In this document: positions 29,944-37,771 of the stretch, one piece after another | How positions within the stretch are numbered: position 1 is the first letter of the stretch | Layout of the letters: each line of letters starts with the position of its first letter | Origin: Saccharospirillaceae bacterium | Lineage (GTDB): Bacteria > Pseudomonadota > Gammaproteobacteria > Pseudomonadales > Oceanobacteraceae | Assembly (NCBI GenBank): GCA_022448365.1 | Contig: JAKVCS010000001.1 | Location: 558,001-622,000 of the forward strand | DNA: 64,000 bases | Reading direction: 5' to 3' | The notes under the pieces: model-generated | What the model saw: the letters and a program-made list of their open reading frames with translations, nothing else | The model's database searches: none | What the model was told of the DNA's origin: nothing | Made by a program: the position numbers and the translations under genes

Positions 29944-30330
29944 TAATAGTGCCCCTGTCTCAGTTCGGCTGAATGCAGCTCGGTGATTCGCGTTAAGGTA
30001 AATTGGCGCCAGTATAATTCGTTGATAATTTACTGTCTTGTTGCCACCAGGCTGGTTTTTAAGCGTTCACCTTCTGGCTGGTAACAGACGCAGTTCGGTT
30101 AACATCCTCCTGATGTCATTATCGCTGTTTTTAGCGGGGAGACTCTGCACTTCGAAAGCTCGCAATGTTGACGAGACAGACCGTCGATAACGAGCAGCCT
30201 GGCTTATTGAAAGATCCGCCGGTGAATCACTATCGAGCAATACAAAAGTTCCTTTGCATACAACTCAACAGGGGAATCTCCATGGCCGTTTTGATAAACT
30301 CCGCACACTTTTATGCCCGGATTTTCTGCT
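29944..30330. other. Intergenic region between tpm and the RNA methyltransferase
   Basis: This 387-base stretch holds no convincing gene. It must contain the divergent promoters for tpm and the methyltransferase, but I see no strong sigma-70 pair. One small reading frame begins at ATG 30282 behind GGGGA and runs out of frame into the next gene; I do not trust it as coding. Confidence 0.4.
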
Positions 30331-31785
30331 ATGCCCAAACCACAACGTCGTCCTTCGTCTTCCAACCGCCTAAACCCCAAAAGAGCAAAGAGCAGATCGG
30401 GCAGGAATCAACAGGAAGGCGGACAACGCCAACCCAGTTCCAGCGAGATTCACCATCACGAACTGGTCGCATTGTGGCAACAGTGGCGCGAAGCACAGCA
30501 AGATACGCCACAACCACTGGATCGCTGGCTCAGCAAGTACCACAGCACAGCACGCCAGCGTCGCCCGTCGCATAAAATTAGCAGTCGCAGTGTTTGGCTA
30601 CAGAATGCTGCGATGATGACGGCAGCTCGCTTTCAGCAATTGGCAGCCGCTCTGGAAGCACAATACCGCCAAGAACAGGAGATCGACTGGCTCGATTGGG
30701 ATCAACAATGGCAAGAACAACAACTTGATCAGCTGAACCCGGAAGCCATGTGGTACTGGCTTGGTTTGCGTACCCAAGCTGATTGGCTTTCCTCCTATAA
30801 GAAATCGTCAACCGAACTGCGCGACACCCTCTACCGCCAGCGTTTATTTGAAGCAGTTCAACATCAGGCACTGGAACAGCCGTTAACGCCACTGTGGTTA
30901 CTGTGGCACGGCATCCGACCACAATGGCTACCACTTCTGGAGCAACGCGCACAACAAAGTGGCTGGAACAACAAACAGCTCCAGAACTTTGTCAAAAAAC
31001 AAACCTCGTTCCCACCGCTGTGGCTGCGTGCAAAACCCGGTGCCGATTTGGAAGCATTGCAAGTGTCACTGTCAAATCAGGGCATCGACGCTCAGTTGAA
31101 GCACATCAATGGTGAATCACTGTTAGCGGCTTATGGCGGCAAAGCCCTGCAAAGCAGCGAAGAATATCAGGCCGGTCAGATTGAAATTCAGGATCTTGCC
31201 AGCCAACAAATCGCCGCTGCCTGTCAGCCCGCACCGGGGATGAAAATCTGGGATGCCTGCGCCGGCGCCGGTGGTAAAACTCTGGCAATGGCCGCACAGA
31301 TGAATGGCAAAGGTTCAGTGACCGCCACCGACCTGAAAACCTTCAAACTGGATGAACTGAAGCGTCGTGCCAAACGCGCAGAAATTCAGAATATCCGCAC
31401 CTTTGCCTGGAACGGCGAGGCTCCACTGCGCCTGCCGGCCGAGATTAAAAAACAACAGGGGTTCGATCGGGTGTTAATTGATGCGCCCTGTACTTCTGCC
31501 GGAACCTGGCGCCGCAACCCGGATGCCCGCTGGCGTTTCAACACTGAAGACACACAGCAACTGTGCCAACTGCAACAACAATTGCTGACCCATGCTGCCG
31601 ATTCTGTGCGTCCGGGCGGCGAACTGGTGTACGCCACCTGCAGCTGGCAACTGACTGAAAACGAGCAACAGGTTGAACGTTTCTTAGAACAGTACACACA
31701 CTTCGAATTGCTGGAACAATGCATGGTAGGCGCGCCGGATGACGACGCAGACTGCATGTTCTATGCACGCTTAGTGAAACGCTGA
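30331..31785 (+). CDS. RsmB/NOP-family class I SAM-dependent RNA methyltransferase
   Basis: A 484-residue RNA m5C methyltransferase. After a basic, low-complexity N-terminus comes a glutamine- and tryptophan-rich region, then the catalytic domain from about residue 285: SAM motif ACAGAGGKTLAMAAQM, motif IV DAPCTSAGTWRRNP and motif VI YATCSW, giving the two cysteines of the Nop2/Sun family. It is not clearly RsmB or RsmF, so the target RNA is unknown. I chose ATG 30331; an ATG at 30313 in the same frame adds six residues. Confidence 0.88.
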   Translation: MPKPQRRPSSSNRLNPKRAKSRSGRNQQEGGQRQPSSSEIHHHELVALWQQWREAQQDTPQPLDRWLSKYHSTARQRRPSHKISSRSVWLQNAAMMTAARFQQLAAALEAQYRQEQEIDWLDWDQQWQEQQLDQLNPEAMWYWLGLRTQADWLSSYKKSSTELRDTLYRQRLFEAVQHQALEQPLTPLWLLWHGIRPQWLPLLEQRAQQSGWNNKQLQNFVKKQTSFPPLWLRAKPGADLEALQVSLSNQGIDAQLKHINGESLLAAYGGKALQSSEEYQAGQIEIQDLASQQIAAACQPAPGMKIWDACAGAGGKTLAMAAQMNGKGSVTATDLKTFKLDELKRRAKRAEIQNIRTFAWNGEAPLRLPAEIKKQQGFDRVLIDAPCTSAGTWRRNPDARWRFNTEDTQQLCQLQQQLLTHAADSVRPGGELVYATCSWQLTENEQQVERFLEQYTHFELLEQCMVGAPDDDADCMFYARLVKR

Positions 31786-31959
31786 CACACCAATATCTGC
31801 ATCAACTGCGATTATTAGCGACTCAGTTGGCGCAGATTTTGTCTTACGAGCAGGCGACTGAGCCTGACGAATATGCAGGCATTGGCAAATCAATTGCCGG
31901 ATCGGATAATACCGCAACAACTGACCCGTTGTGGGCAGTCATAACCCGATACGGATATT

Positions 31960-32817
31960 ATGAGTCATTTCAAAAACCCACTTTATTGGTTACACCCCAA
32001 ACAAATCTGGTCTCACGTAAATGCCATTGATGAACAAGCAAAGGTTGATCGTGAGCATTGCGATGAAGTCACATTGAAGAACCGCGCCTGGGTCGTTATT
32101 GCCATCGCTTGTGTGTGTCTGCTGATGCTGCACTATCTGAAATACTCCAGTAACTTATCCACGGTAATTCCAATGCTGGAAAGCTGGTTCTCTGATAGTA
32201 GCGGCCAATGGCTCAGGGCTTATTACAATAGCCAATACCGTGAATTACTGGGTTATGTCTGGTGGGGTAGCTGGCATCTTCTGGCCTTTATTTTAATTCC
32301 GGTCTTCGCCATTAAAGTGCTGCTGAAACAGCCGCTGAGAGACTATGGTTTGCAATTGGGCGACGTCCATAAACATTGGTTGGGTTATGTATTACTGACA
32401 ACGCCCATTATCGGCTTCGCTATTATGGCCAGCTTTCGCAGTGATTTTGCGAATCATTATCCCTTCTATGATCTGGCTCACATCAGCTGGCTCGATTTGA
32501 TTTTGTGGGAATGTATTTATATCACCCAATTTATTGCAGTGGAGTTCTTCTTCCGTGGTTTTCTGGTGAATGGTTTACGCACCCAGCTTGGGAGCCTGTC
32601 GATTGCGGTTATGTGCTTACCTTATCTGATGCTGCATTTCCCTAAACTCTGGCTGGAGTCGACCGGGGCTATTTTGTTTGGCTTTTTCCTGGGTGTTCTG
32701 GCGTTGAAATCACGGTCTATCTGGGGGGGAGTGGCGGTGCATGTTGCCATCGCTCTGACGATGGATTTTGCAGCAATGATTCAGACCAAAGGTCTGCCTG
32801 AGCAATGGTTCCGATAG
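31960..32817 (+). CDS. CPBP family intramembrane metalloprotease
   Basis: A 285-residue protein with about six membrane helices. The CPBP (CAAX protease and bacteriocin-processing) motifs are present in order: Glu195 and Arg199 in VEFFFRG, His226 in YLMLHFPK, and His261 with Asp269 in the last helix. The first motif has a single glutamate where many members have two. Bacterial members process peptides or aid self-immunity, but the substrate here is unknown and no peptide gene is adjacent. The 174 bases before it have no recognisable feature. Confidence 0.85.
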   Translation: MSHFKNPLYWLHPKQIWSHVNAIDEQAKVDREHCDEVTLKNRAWVVIAIACVCLLMLHYLKYSSNLSTVIPMLESWFSDSSGQWLRAYYNSQYRELLGYVWWGSWHLLAFILIPVFAIKVLLKQPLRDYGLQLGDVHKHWLGYVLLTTPIIGFAIMASFRSDFANHYPFYDLAHISWLDLILWECIYITQFIAVEFFFRGFLVNGLRTQLGSLSIAVMCLPYLMLHFPKLWLESTGAILFGFFLGVLALKSRSIWGGVAVHVAIALTMDFAAMIQTKGLPEQWFR

Positions 32818-32915
32818 GTCAGGCTGCCTTTTCTGCCGAGAGACAAAAACGCAAATCAGCCTTTGGCAACGATCTTCTCTTTTCAGGATGGTGCCCGGCA
32901 TTTGGGAAAGATCGA

Positions 32916-33722
32916 TTATTGGCGATGCTGCAACAACACAGGATCATCGTCAAAACCGTACTTTTTCATCAGTGTCTGGTAGGCGTTTGAGTTCATATAT
33001 TGCTGTTGGGCACGATTAAACCGTTGAACCACTTCTGTTAGATTGCGAAGTTTACGGGAAAAAGCCAGATAGTCTTCGCCATTGTCGATCGCCGGCAGTA
33101 GCACACGAATCCGGTCTTCCTGGTTTTGCAATCGCGCATGGTAAGAAACAATGGCCCGGTTACTGATAGCAACCATTGGTCGACCAGAGAGCAGGCGACG
33201 CACTACTTCGGATTCACTGGTTACCTCCTGCTTCTCGAGGTAATTGGCTTCCGTAAATTGCTCTCCGTGAAAGTAGCCGCGAACGCTGACAACTGGATAA
33301 TCTTTGAATGCCCGGAAATCACCATCAAAGCGGTCGGGAAATACCTCATGATCGGTCGCAACCAAAATATAACTTTTTTCATGAATATACGGTTGATCCA
33401 GATAGTGAATGTATTCCTCGCGTTGCTGATTTTTAAACAGCAGCACAACCATATCAATTCGGCCATCGCGCAGTTCATGCAGAATCCGCTCGAACGGTAT
33501 GCGTTCAAAATTCAACTGATAGCCGGCCTTATCCGCGACTGCTCGAGCATACTCAATGGATACCCCCACCAGCTTGTCGTCACTCAAGTAATGGTAAGGT
33601 GGGAAGTCCAGCTCACTGATCCCCACCCGCAAGGTCTCAGCTCGCAGTTCTGCACATAGCAGCCATAACAGCAACAATATCCAGCAGATTGACGCACTCC
33701 GGCGGGCGATAGGTCCGTTCAT
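32916..33722 (-). CDS. Periplasmic amino-acid-type substrate-binding protein
   Basis: A 268-residue protein with a signal peptide (ICWILLLLWLLCAELRA, cleaved before ETLRVG) and a single periplasmic-binding-protein type 2 domain: LRVGISELDFPPYHYLSDD, then GVSIEYARAVADKAGYQLNF and the hinge region FKDYPVVSVRGYF. No ABC permease or ATPase is nearby, so it may be a stand-alone binding protein of the kind common in marine gammaproteobacteria, perhaps serving a sensor, rather than a transporter part. Confidence 0.82.
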   Translation of the reverse strand: MNGPIARRSASICWILLLLWLLCAELRAETLRVGISELDFPPYHYLSDDKLVGVSIEYARAVADKAGYQLNFERIPFERILHELRDGRIDMVVLLFKNQQREEYIHYLDQPYIHEKSYILVATDHEVFPDRFDGDFRAFKDYPVVSVRGYFHGEQFTEANYLEKQEVTSESEVVRRLLSGRPMVAISNRAIVSYHARLQNQEDRIRVLLPAIDNGEDYLAFSRKLRNLTEVVQRFNRAQQQYMNSNAYQTLMKKYGFDDDPVLLQHRQ

Positions 33723-33829
33723 AGCGATAAGCTCTGGTTAACTTACATATAAGCGTAGCCTGCTGCACACCATTTAGAAATCAACGAACCGATGTTGGGT
33801 TGGAGAGCTCAACGCCCCACTCAGCTGTG

Positions 33830-34297
33830 TTACTGAACTTCGATCAACTCGACGTCAAAAATCAGCAGTGAACCCGGAGGGATTGTACCAGCAGCCCGAT
33901 CGCCATAAGCCAGCTCAGACGGGATAAACAAGCGGGTTTTGCCACCCTCCTTCATTAATTGCAGGCCTTCAGTCCAGCCAGGAATCACCTGATTTAAGCC
34001 GAAGCTGATTGGCTGGCCACGATCAACAGAGCTATCAAATACACTGCCATCCAATAACGTACCGTGGTAGTGAACCTTGACCATATCGGTGGCCGCTGGA
34101 GTGTTGCCACTTCCTTCCTCCAGAACCAGATATTGCAGACCGCTGCGGGTTTGCTCAACGCCTTCTTTGCTGGCATTTTCAGTCCAGAAGTCCTTGGCCT
34201 TACTTTTATTATCCTCAGCCATTTTCTTATTATTTGTTGCTCGTCGTATCCCCCAGATAACCAGAAGTATCAAGACGACCACACCAATAATATTCAT
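33830..34297 (-). CDS. Membrane-anchored FKBP-type peptidyl-prolyl isomerase
   Basis: A 155-residue protein with one N-terminal membrane helix (about residues 2-17), a short linker, and a C-terminal FKBP domain: KVHYHGTLLDGSVFDSSVDRG, then QVIPGWTEGLQLM, and ending PPGSLLIFDVELIEV. The active-site aromatic positions are kept. It probably folds or matures envelope proteins. Related to the FklB/FkpA group by motif, but it lacks their dimerisation domain. Confidence 0.9.
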   Translation of the reverse strand: MNIIGVVVLILLVIWGIRRATNNKKMAEDNKSKAKDFWTENASKEGVEQTRSGLQYLVLEEGSGNTPAATDMVKVHYHGTLLDGSVFDSSVDRGQPISFGLNQVIPGWTEGLQLMKEGGKTRLFIPSELAYGDRAAGTIPPGSLLIFDVELIEVQ

Positions 34298-34447
34298 TCG
34301 AATTCCTCATTAAAAAATTGATAAAAGAAACAACAAAACAGAGGGACGATTATGTCCCGAATACCGTCGTTTCGCCATTTAAAACATGAAATTTGAATCC
34401 AGCCAACTATATTGAATTATATGAACAACTGCCGCCGTAGGCCCGAT

Positions 34448-35296
34448 ATGTCAGAAGCTGCTAAAAAGATTGATCTTACAGACCAAATAGAAATACCAGG
34501 ACCACCCGCTATTATTGAAACACTCGGCCGTTCAATGGCAGACCTGAACACCATCGGTAAAATGATTGCAGAGCAGGAAGAACTCGCCAACGAGGTGGTA
34601 AACACCATTAACGCTCCTTGCTTCAATTTGGTTCGTAAGATTGCCAACATAGAGGAAGCTGTGCGCTTCCTAGGGCAGGACCGCATTGTCCGTCTGGCAA
34701 CCGGGCGCTCACTGCGCGGTGCATTTTTTAACAGCAATCAAAGTTTTCCCGAAGAAATCTGGAGTGTCGCGAACCGGGTTGCAGCAGCTTCGGTATTAAT
34801 CGCTAAAGAGTTAAAGCTGACAGAAGCAGACAGTGCTTACGAATTAGGATTGTTCCATAACATTGGAATGGCATTGATCTACAACCACACCACTCGCTAC
34901 AGAAACATCGTAAAAGCCGCTTATCGTCATGAAAGCGGAGCGATTGGTCCCTTCGAAAAACATCACCTCGGAATCAGTCACGCGGAATTGAGTGGCCAAC
35001 TGGCTGAGCGCTGGCACCTGGATGCTACCGCGGTTGAGGTGATTCGTTATCATCATTCCATGCCCTGGATCAGGAATGCATTCCAAACCAGTGATGACGA
35101 CGACAAACTGAAGCTGATTGCCATGCTCAAACTGGCCGAACGAATTGCCCATTCGTCCGGCTTTATTGCCCAGGCCCCGATAAATCATGAATGGGAAAAG
35201 CTGGCAGAGGTGATTATGAATTATCTCGGTTTAAACGATATGCAGCTTGAACGCCTGAAGCGAAATGTACTGGAGGGTATGAAAGACGAAAGTTAG
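34448..35296 (+). CDS. HDOD domain protein
   Basis: A 282-residue HDOD protein, third in the window. The core includes AVRFLGQDRIVRLATGRSLR and ELGLFHNIGMALIYN, then HHLGISHAELSGQLAERW. I chose ATG 34448 because TAGG lies upstream and the protein start fits; an ATG at 34412 adds a basic 12-residue stretch with no ribosome binding site. It is divergent in sequence from the 23844/24704 pair. Likely a signalling scaffold, role unknown. Confidence 0.85.
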   Translation: MSEAAKKIDLTDQIEIPGPPAIIETLGRSMADLNTIGKMIAEQEELANEVVNTINAPCFNLVRKIANIEEAVRFLGQDRIVRLATGRSLRGAFFNSNQSFPEEIWSVANRVAAASVLIAKELKLTEADSAYELGLFHNIGMALIYNHTTRYRNIVKAAYRHESGAIGPFEKHHLGISHAELSGQLAERWHLDATAVEVIRYHHSMPWIRNAFQTSDDDDKLKLIAMLKLAERIAHSSGFIAQAPINHEWEKLAEVIMNYLGLNDMQLERLKRNVLEGMKDES

Positions 35297-35323
35297 CTGC
35301 ATGCCCTAATCAGAAACCACGAC

Positions 35324-35360
35324 TTTACAAGCAATCGCATCTAGATGATAATAATTATCA
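35324..35360 (+). promoter_or_regulatory. Sigma-70 promoter overlapped by a perfect Fur-type operator
   Basis: TTTACA (35324-35329), a 17-base spacer and GATAAT (35347-35352) form a good promoter. Exactly over the -10 lies TGATAATAATTATCA (35346-35360), a perfect 7-1-7 inverted repeat identical in form to the Fur (or Mur) consensus. Binding would block RNA polymerase, so the downstream operon should be repressed when the metal is plentiful. Transcription would start near 35359. Confidence 0.8.
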
Positions 35361-35385
35361 TTAATATGTAAGACGGGTATCGCAC

Positions 35386-35880
35386 GTGGTTTCTTTCAAA
35401 ACCCTGCCAATACAAGGCAATCGTCCTGAGCGCCTGCTCACACTGCTGCACTCTGTTGCCAGTAACGAACTGCTGACACACAAGTTGTATGCAGAATTCC
35501 TCAATAACGCTGCAGGCATCAGCCCTGACATTTCTGATCTTTGCCAGAGCGCTCTGGATGAAGACCAGGATCACCTGCATTCGATAAAACAGTGCATCGA
35601 ACGTCTTAACGGCAGTCTGCCTCAGGCATCCACATTAGCCAAGATGCCGGCGACACAGAAACTGACGACGAACTACCTGTTGGCGCAACTGCAAAAAAAT
35701 GAAGCGTTTTCAGTGAAGGCTTACAACGAAATCTGCGCCATATCGATGGAATACGATTATCAGGTTTTTGATTTATCCTACCGCAATATGAATGAGAACA
35801 TGGCACACCTGGACTTTGTCAGCAACTTGCTGAACAACCTGAATGCGAAGACGGATACTGTCGCTGGAATGGCATCGTGA
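35386..35880 (+). CDS. Ferritin-like four-helix protein (putative, metal operon)
   Basis: A 164-residue protein predicted to be four helices with a ferritin/bacterioferritin-like pattern. Helix A has ASNELLTHKLY (Glu28, His32), helix B has Asp60/His63 followed by IERLNG, helix C has Glu106 and helix D has Glu137/His141 in NENMAHLDFV. Two of the usual carboxylates are replaced (Asp60, Asn138), so iron chemistry may differ. The start GTG 35386 follows a weak site. Its stop overlaps the next gene as GTGA. It lies behind a Fur-type operator. The fold call is by motif only. Confidence 0.6.
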   Translation: MVSFKTLPIQGNRPERLLTLLHSVASNELLTHKLYAEFLNNAAGISPDISDLCQSALDEDQDHLHSIKQCIERLNGSLPQASTLAKMPATQKLTTNYLLAQLQKNEAFSVKAYNEICAISMEYDYQVFDLSYRNMNENMAHLDFVSNLLNNLNAKTDTVAGMAS

Positions 35881-37070
35881 TTGCCCGGGTATTGAGAAGA
35901 ACCGGGATGACTCACATCGGTGGCAAACCAATGGTATCCATGATCAAACCCGGACGAGATCACTTGCTCGTCTCTCTGATGCTGACATCACTATACGTTC
36001 TTCATATTGCCGACCCGCAACTGTTTGAACTGATCATGTCGACTCTGAGTGACGCTTATCTCGGAGTCAGTATCTTTATCGCAGCAACACTCGCGGTATT
36101 TTATGCACTGGATCGGCAAATGAAGTCAGGGCTGACCCAGGTGTTAAATCGAAACAGTATCTTTCAGGTGCCGGTTGCCGCTTTGTTGGGCGCTCTGCCT
36201 GGCTGCGGTGGTGCGATTATTGTCGTTACTCAGTTTGTTAACGGCCAAATGAGCTTTGGTGCGCTGGTCGCCGTATTGATTGCCACCATGGGCGATGCCG
36301 CTTTTCTGCTGCTGTCGAGGGAACCACAAACCGCGTTATTGGTGTATGGCATCAGCCTGATCACAGGTGTGCTGTCGGGCTATTTAGTTAATGCCATTCA
36401 CGGGCATCATTATCTGAAATCGTCGCAGAATAAAACCGACGACGCTGATATTACGATTCCTCGCTTACCACCCAAGCTCAGTGCTTTTTTTGTGTTAATG
36501 CTAATCCCCAGCACGCTATTCGGCCTGCTGGAGGCTTTTCAGTATGATAGCAATCAACTGTTCGGACGCTGGGCAGAACTAGAGCTTGTCCAATGGCTTG
36601 GCTTTCTCGGCGCGGTGTTATGCATCTCGGTGTGGATCAGTCAGCCTCTGGACTCCTGGTCAGCACGATTCGCGGCAAAAAATGAAATTAAATATCTGCG
36701 CGAAACAGTGGTCGCTGAAACCAGTTTCATTTCCGTATGGGTTATTGCCGGTTTTTTAAGCTATGAGTTATTGGTGTATTTCACCGGACTGAACTTTCAG
36801 GCGATGTTCTATAACTTCGGTAGTCTGGCCATATTGTTTGCCGTTTTACTTGGCTTTGTTCCTGGATGTGGCCCCCAAATTGTTTTGACCACACTCTATC
36901 TCAATGGTGTTGTACCCTTATCGGCGCAACTGGCGAATGCAATCAGCAATGATGGCGACGCATTATTCCCTGCTATTGCGCTTGCACCCAAAGCAGCCAT
37001 TCAGGCGACTCTATACAGCGCAGTACCGGCGGCAATTGTTGGCGTAGTCACATTTAATCTGGGCTGGTAA
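35877..37070 (+). CDS. Putative 10-TM metal exporter (ArsP_2/DUF2899-like)
   Basis: A 397-residue polytopic membrane protein with about ten helices. It shows an internal two-fold repeat: PGCGG (108-112) followed by GDAAF (about 140), and PGCGP (329-333) followed by SNDGDALF (357-364). The family is annotated as a putative manganese or heavy-metal exporter; substrate unproven. A cytoplasmic loop (about 170-200) is His- and Asp-bearing. The GTG start overlaps the ferritin-like stop as GTGA, so the pair is one operon under the Fur-type operator at 35346. An internal ATG at 35907 is possible. Confidence 0.78.
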   Translation: MIARVLRRTGMTHIGGKPMVSMIKPGRDHLLVSLMLTSLYVLHIADPQLFELIMSTLSDAYLGVSIFIAATLAVFYALDRQMKSGLTQVLNRNSIFQVPVAALLGALPGCGGAIIVVTQFVNGQMSFGALVAVLIATMGDAAFLLLSREPQTALLVYGISLITGVLSGYLVNAIHGHHYLKSSQNKTDDADITIPRLPPKLSAFFVLMLIPSTLFGLLEAFQYDSNQLFGRWAELELVQWLGFLGAVLCISVWISQPLDSWSARFAAKNEIKYLRETVVAETSFISVWVIAGFLSYELLVYFTGLNFQAMFYNFGSLAILFAVLLGFVPGCGPQIVLTTLYLNGVVPLSAQLANAISNDGDALFPAIALAPKAAIQATLYSAVPAAIVGVVTFNLGW

Positions 37071-37103
37071 TCATGATTGGTATTGGTAACTGATCGACAA
37101 GCA

Positions 37104-37136
37104 TAAAAAAACGCAGCCAATGGCTGCGTTTTTTTA
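37104..37136. terminator. Bidirectional Rho-independent terminator
   Basis: A-run, stem ACGCAGCC, loop AAT, GGCTGCGT, T-run. It serves the exporter gene (plus) and slyD (minus), which converge here. Confidence 0.9.
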
Positions 37137-37149
37137 TCAATCTGAGCGG

Positions 37150-37635
37150 TTAGTCGTGATGACCATCCGGCCCGTGTACATGACCGTGAGCCACTTCTTC
37201 GTTTGACGCATCGCGAACAGACTCAACCTGCACACTGAACGACAGAGACTTACCCGCCAGTGGATGGTTCGCATCGACCGTCACCGTTGTATCGTCAACT
37301 TCCGTAACAATCAGATTAACTGGACCGTGTTCGGTATCTGCTGTAAATGCCATGCCTGGCTCAACGTTTTCGACACCTTCAAAGGCGGCCACCGGAACCT
37401 GCTGAATACGTTCATCGCTGTATTCGCCGTAGGCGTCAGCCGGGGCAACCGTCACTTCAAATTCGTCACCAACCTGCTTGCCTTCTAACGCATTCTCAAG
37501 ACCCGGAATAATGTTCTGCGCACCGTGCAGGTAAGTCATTGGCTCTGCGCCTTCGGAGGAATCGATAACGTCGCCACTATCAACATCAACAACTTTATAG
37601 TGAATGGTTACAACTTTGTGCTGTGCGATTGTCAT
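37150..37635 (-). CDS. slyD: SlyD-like FKBP-type peptidyl-prolyl isomerase
   Basis: A 161-residue SlyD-type isomerase: the FKBP core (VTIHYKVVDVDSGDVIDSSEG, HGAQNIIPGLENALEG) interrupted by the insert-in-flap domain at about 70-125, then a short histidine-rich tail (HGHVHGPDGHH). In enterics SlyD helps nickel insertion into hydrogenase and chaperones; here the tail is short, so metal storage is probably modest. The ATG at 37635 gives a cytoplasmic protein. Confidence 0.9.
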   Translation of the reverse strand: MTIAQHKVVTIHYKVVDVDSGDVIDSSEGAEPMTYLHGAQNIIPGLENALEGKQVGDEFEVTVAPADAYGEYSDERIQQVPVAAFEGVENVEPGMAFTADTEHGPVNLIVTEVDDTTVTVDANHPLAGKSLSFSVQVESVRDASNEEVAHGHVHGPDGHHD

Positions 37636-37660
37636 ATACAGTCCTGTCAGCGTGAGAAAT

Positions 37661-37691
37661 AAAAAAAGCAGGTAGTATCGACTACCTGCTT
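37661..37691 (-). terminator. Rho-independent terminator after the DUF4124/HExxH gene
   Basis: Reading the minus strand: an 11-base stem AAGCAGGTAGT, loop of four, ACTACCTGCTT and then a run of T. It lies 80 bases after the stop of the gene ending at 37772. Confidence 0.88.
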
Positions 37692-37771
37692 ACTCTGGGT
37701 GTGAGTATAACGACTCCGGTTATCAGAAGAAACCTTACTGTTTTGATCTGTCAGCCGCGGTTGGAGCGCTA

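Noticed and set aside
31827-32030. 67-residue plus-strand frame before the CPBP gene
   Set aside because: It overlaps the CPBP gene in another frame and lacks a ribosome binding site.
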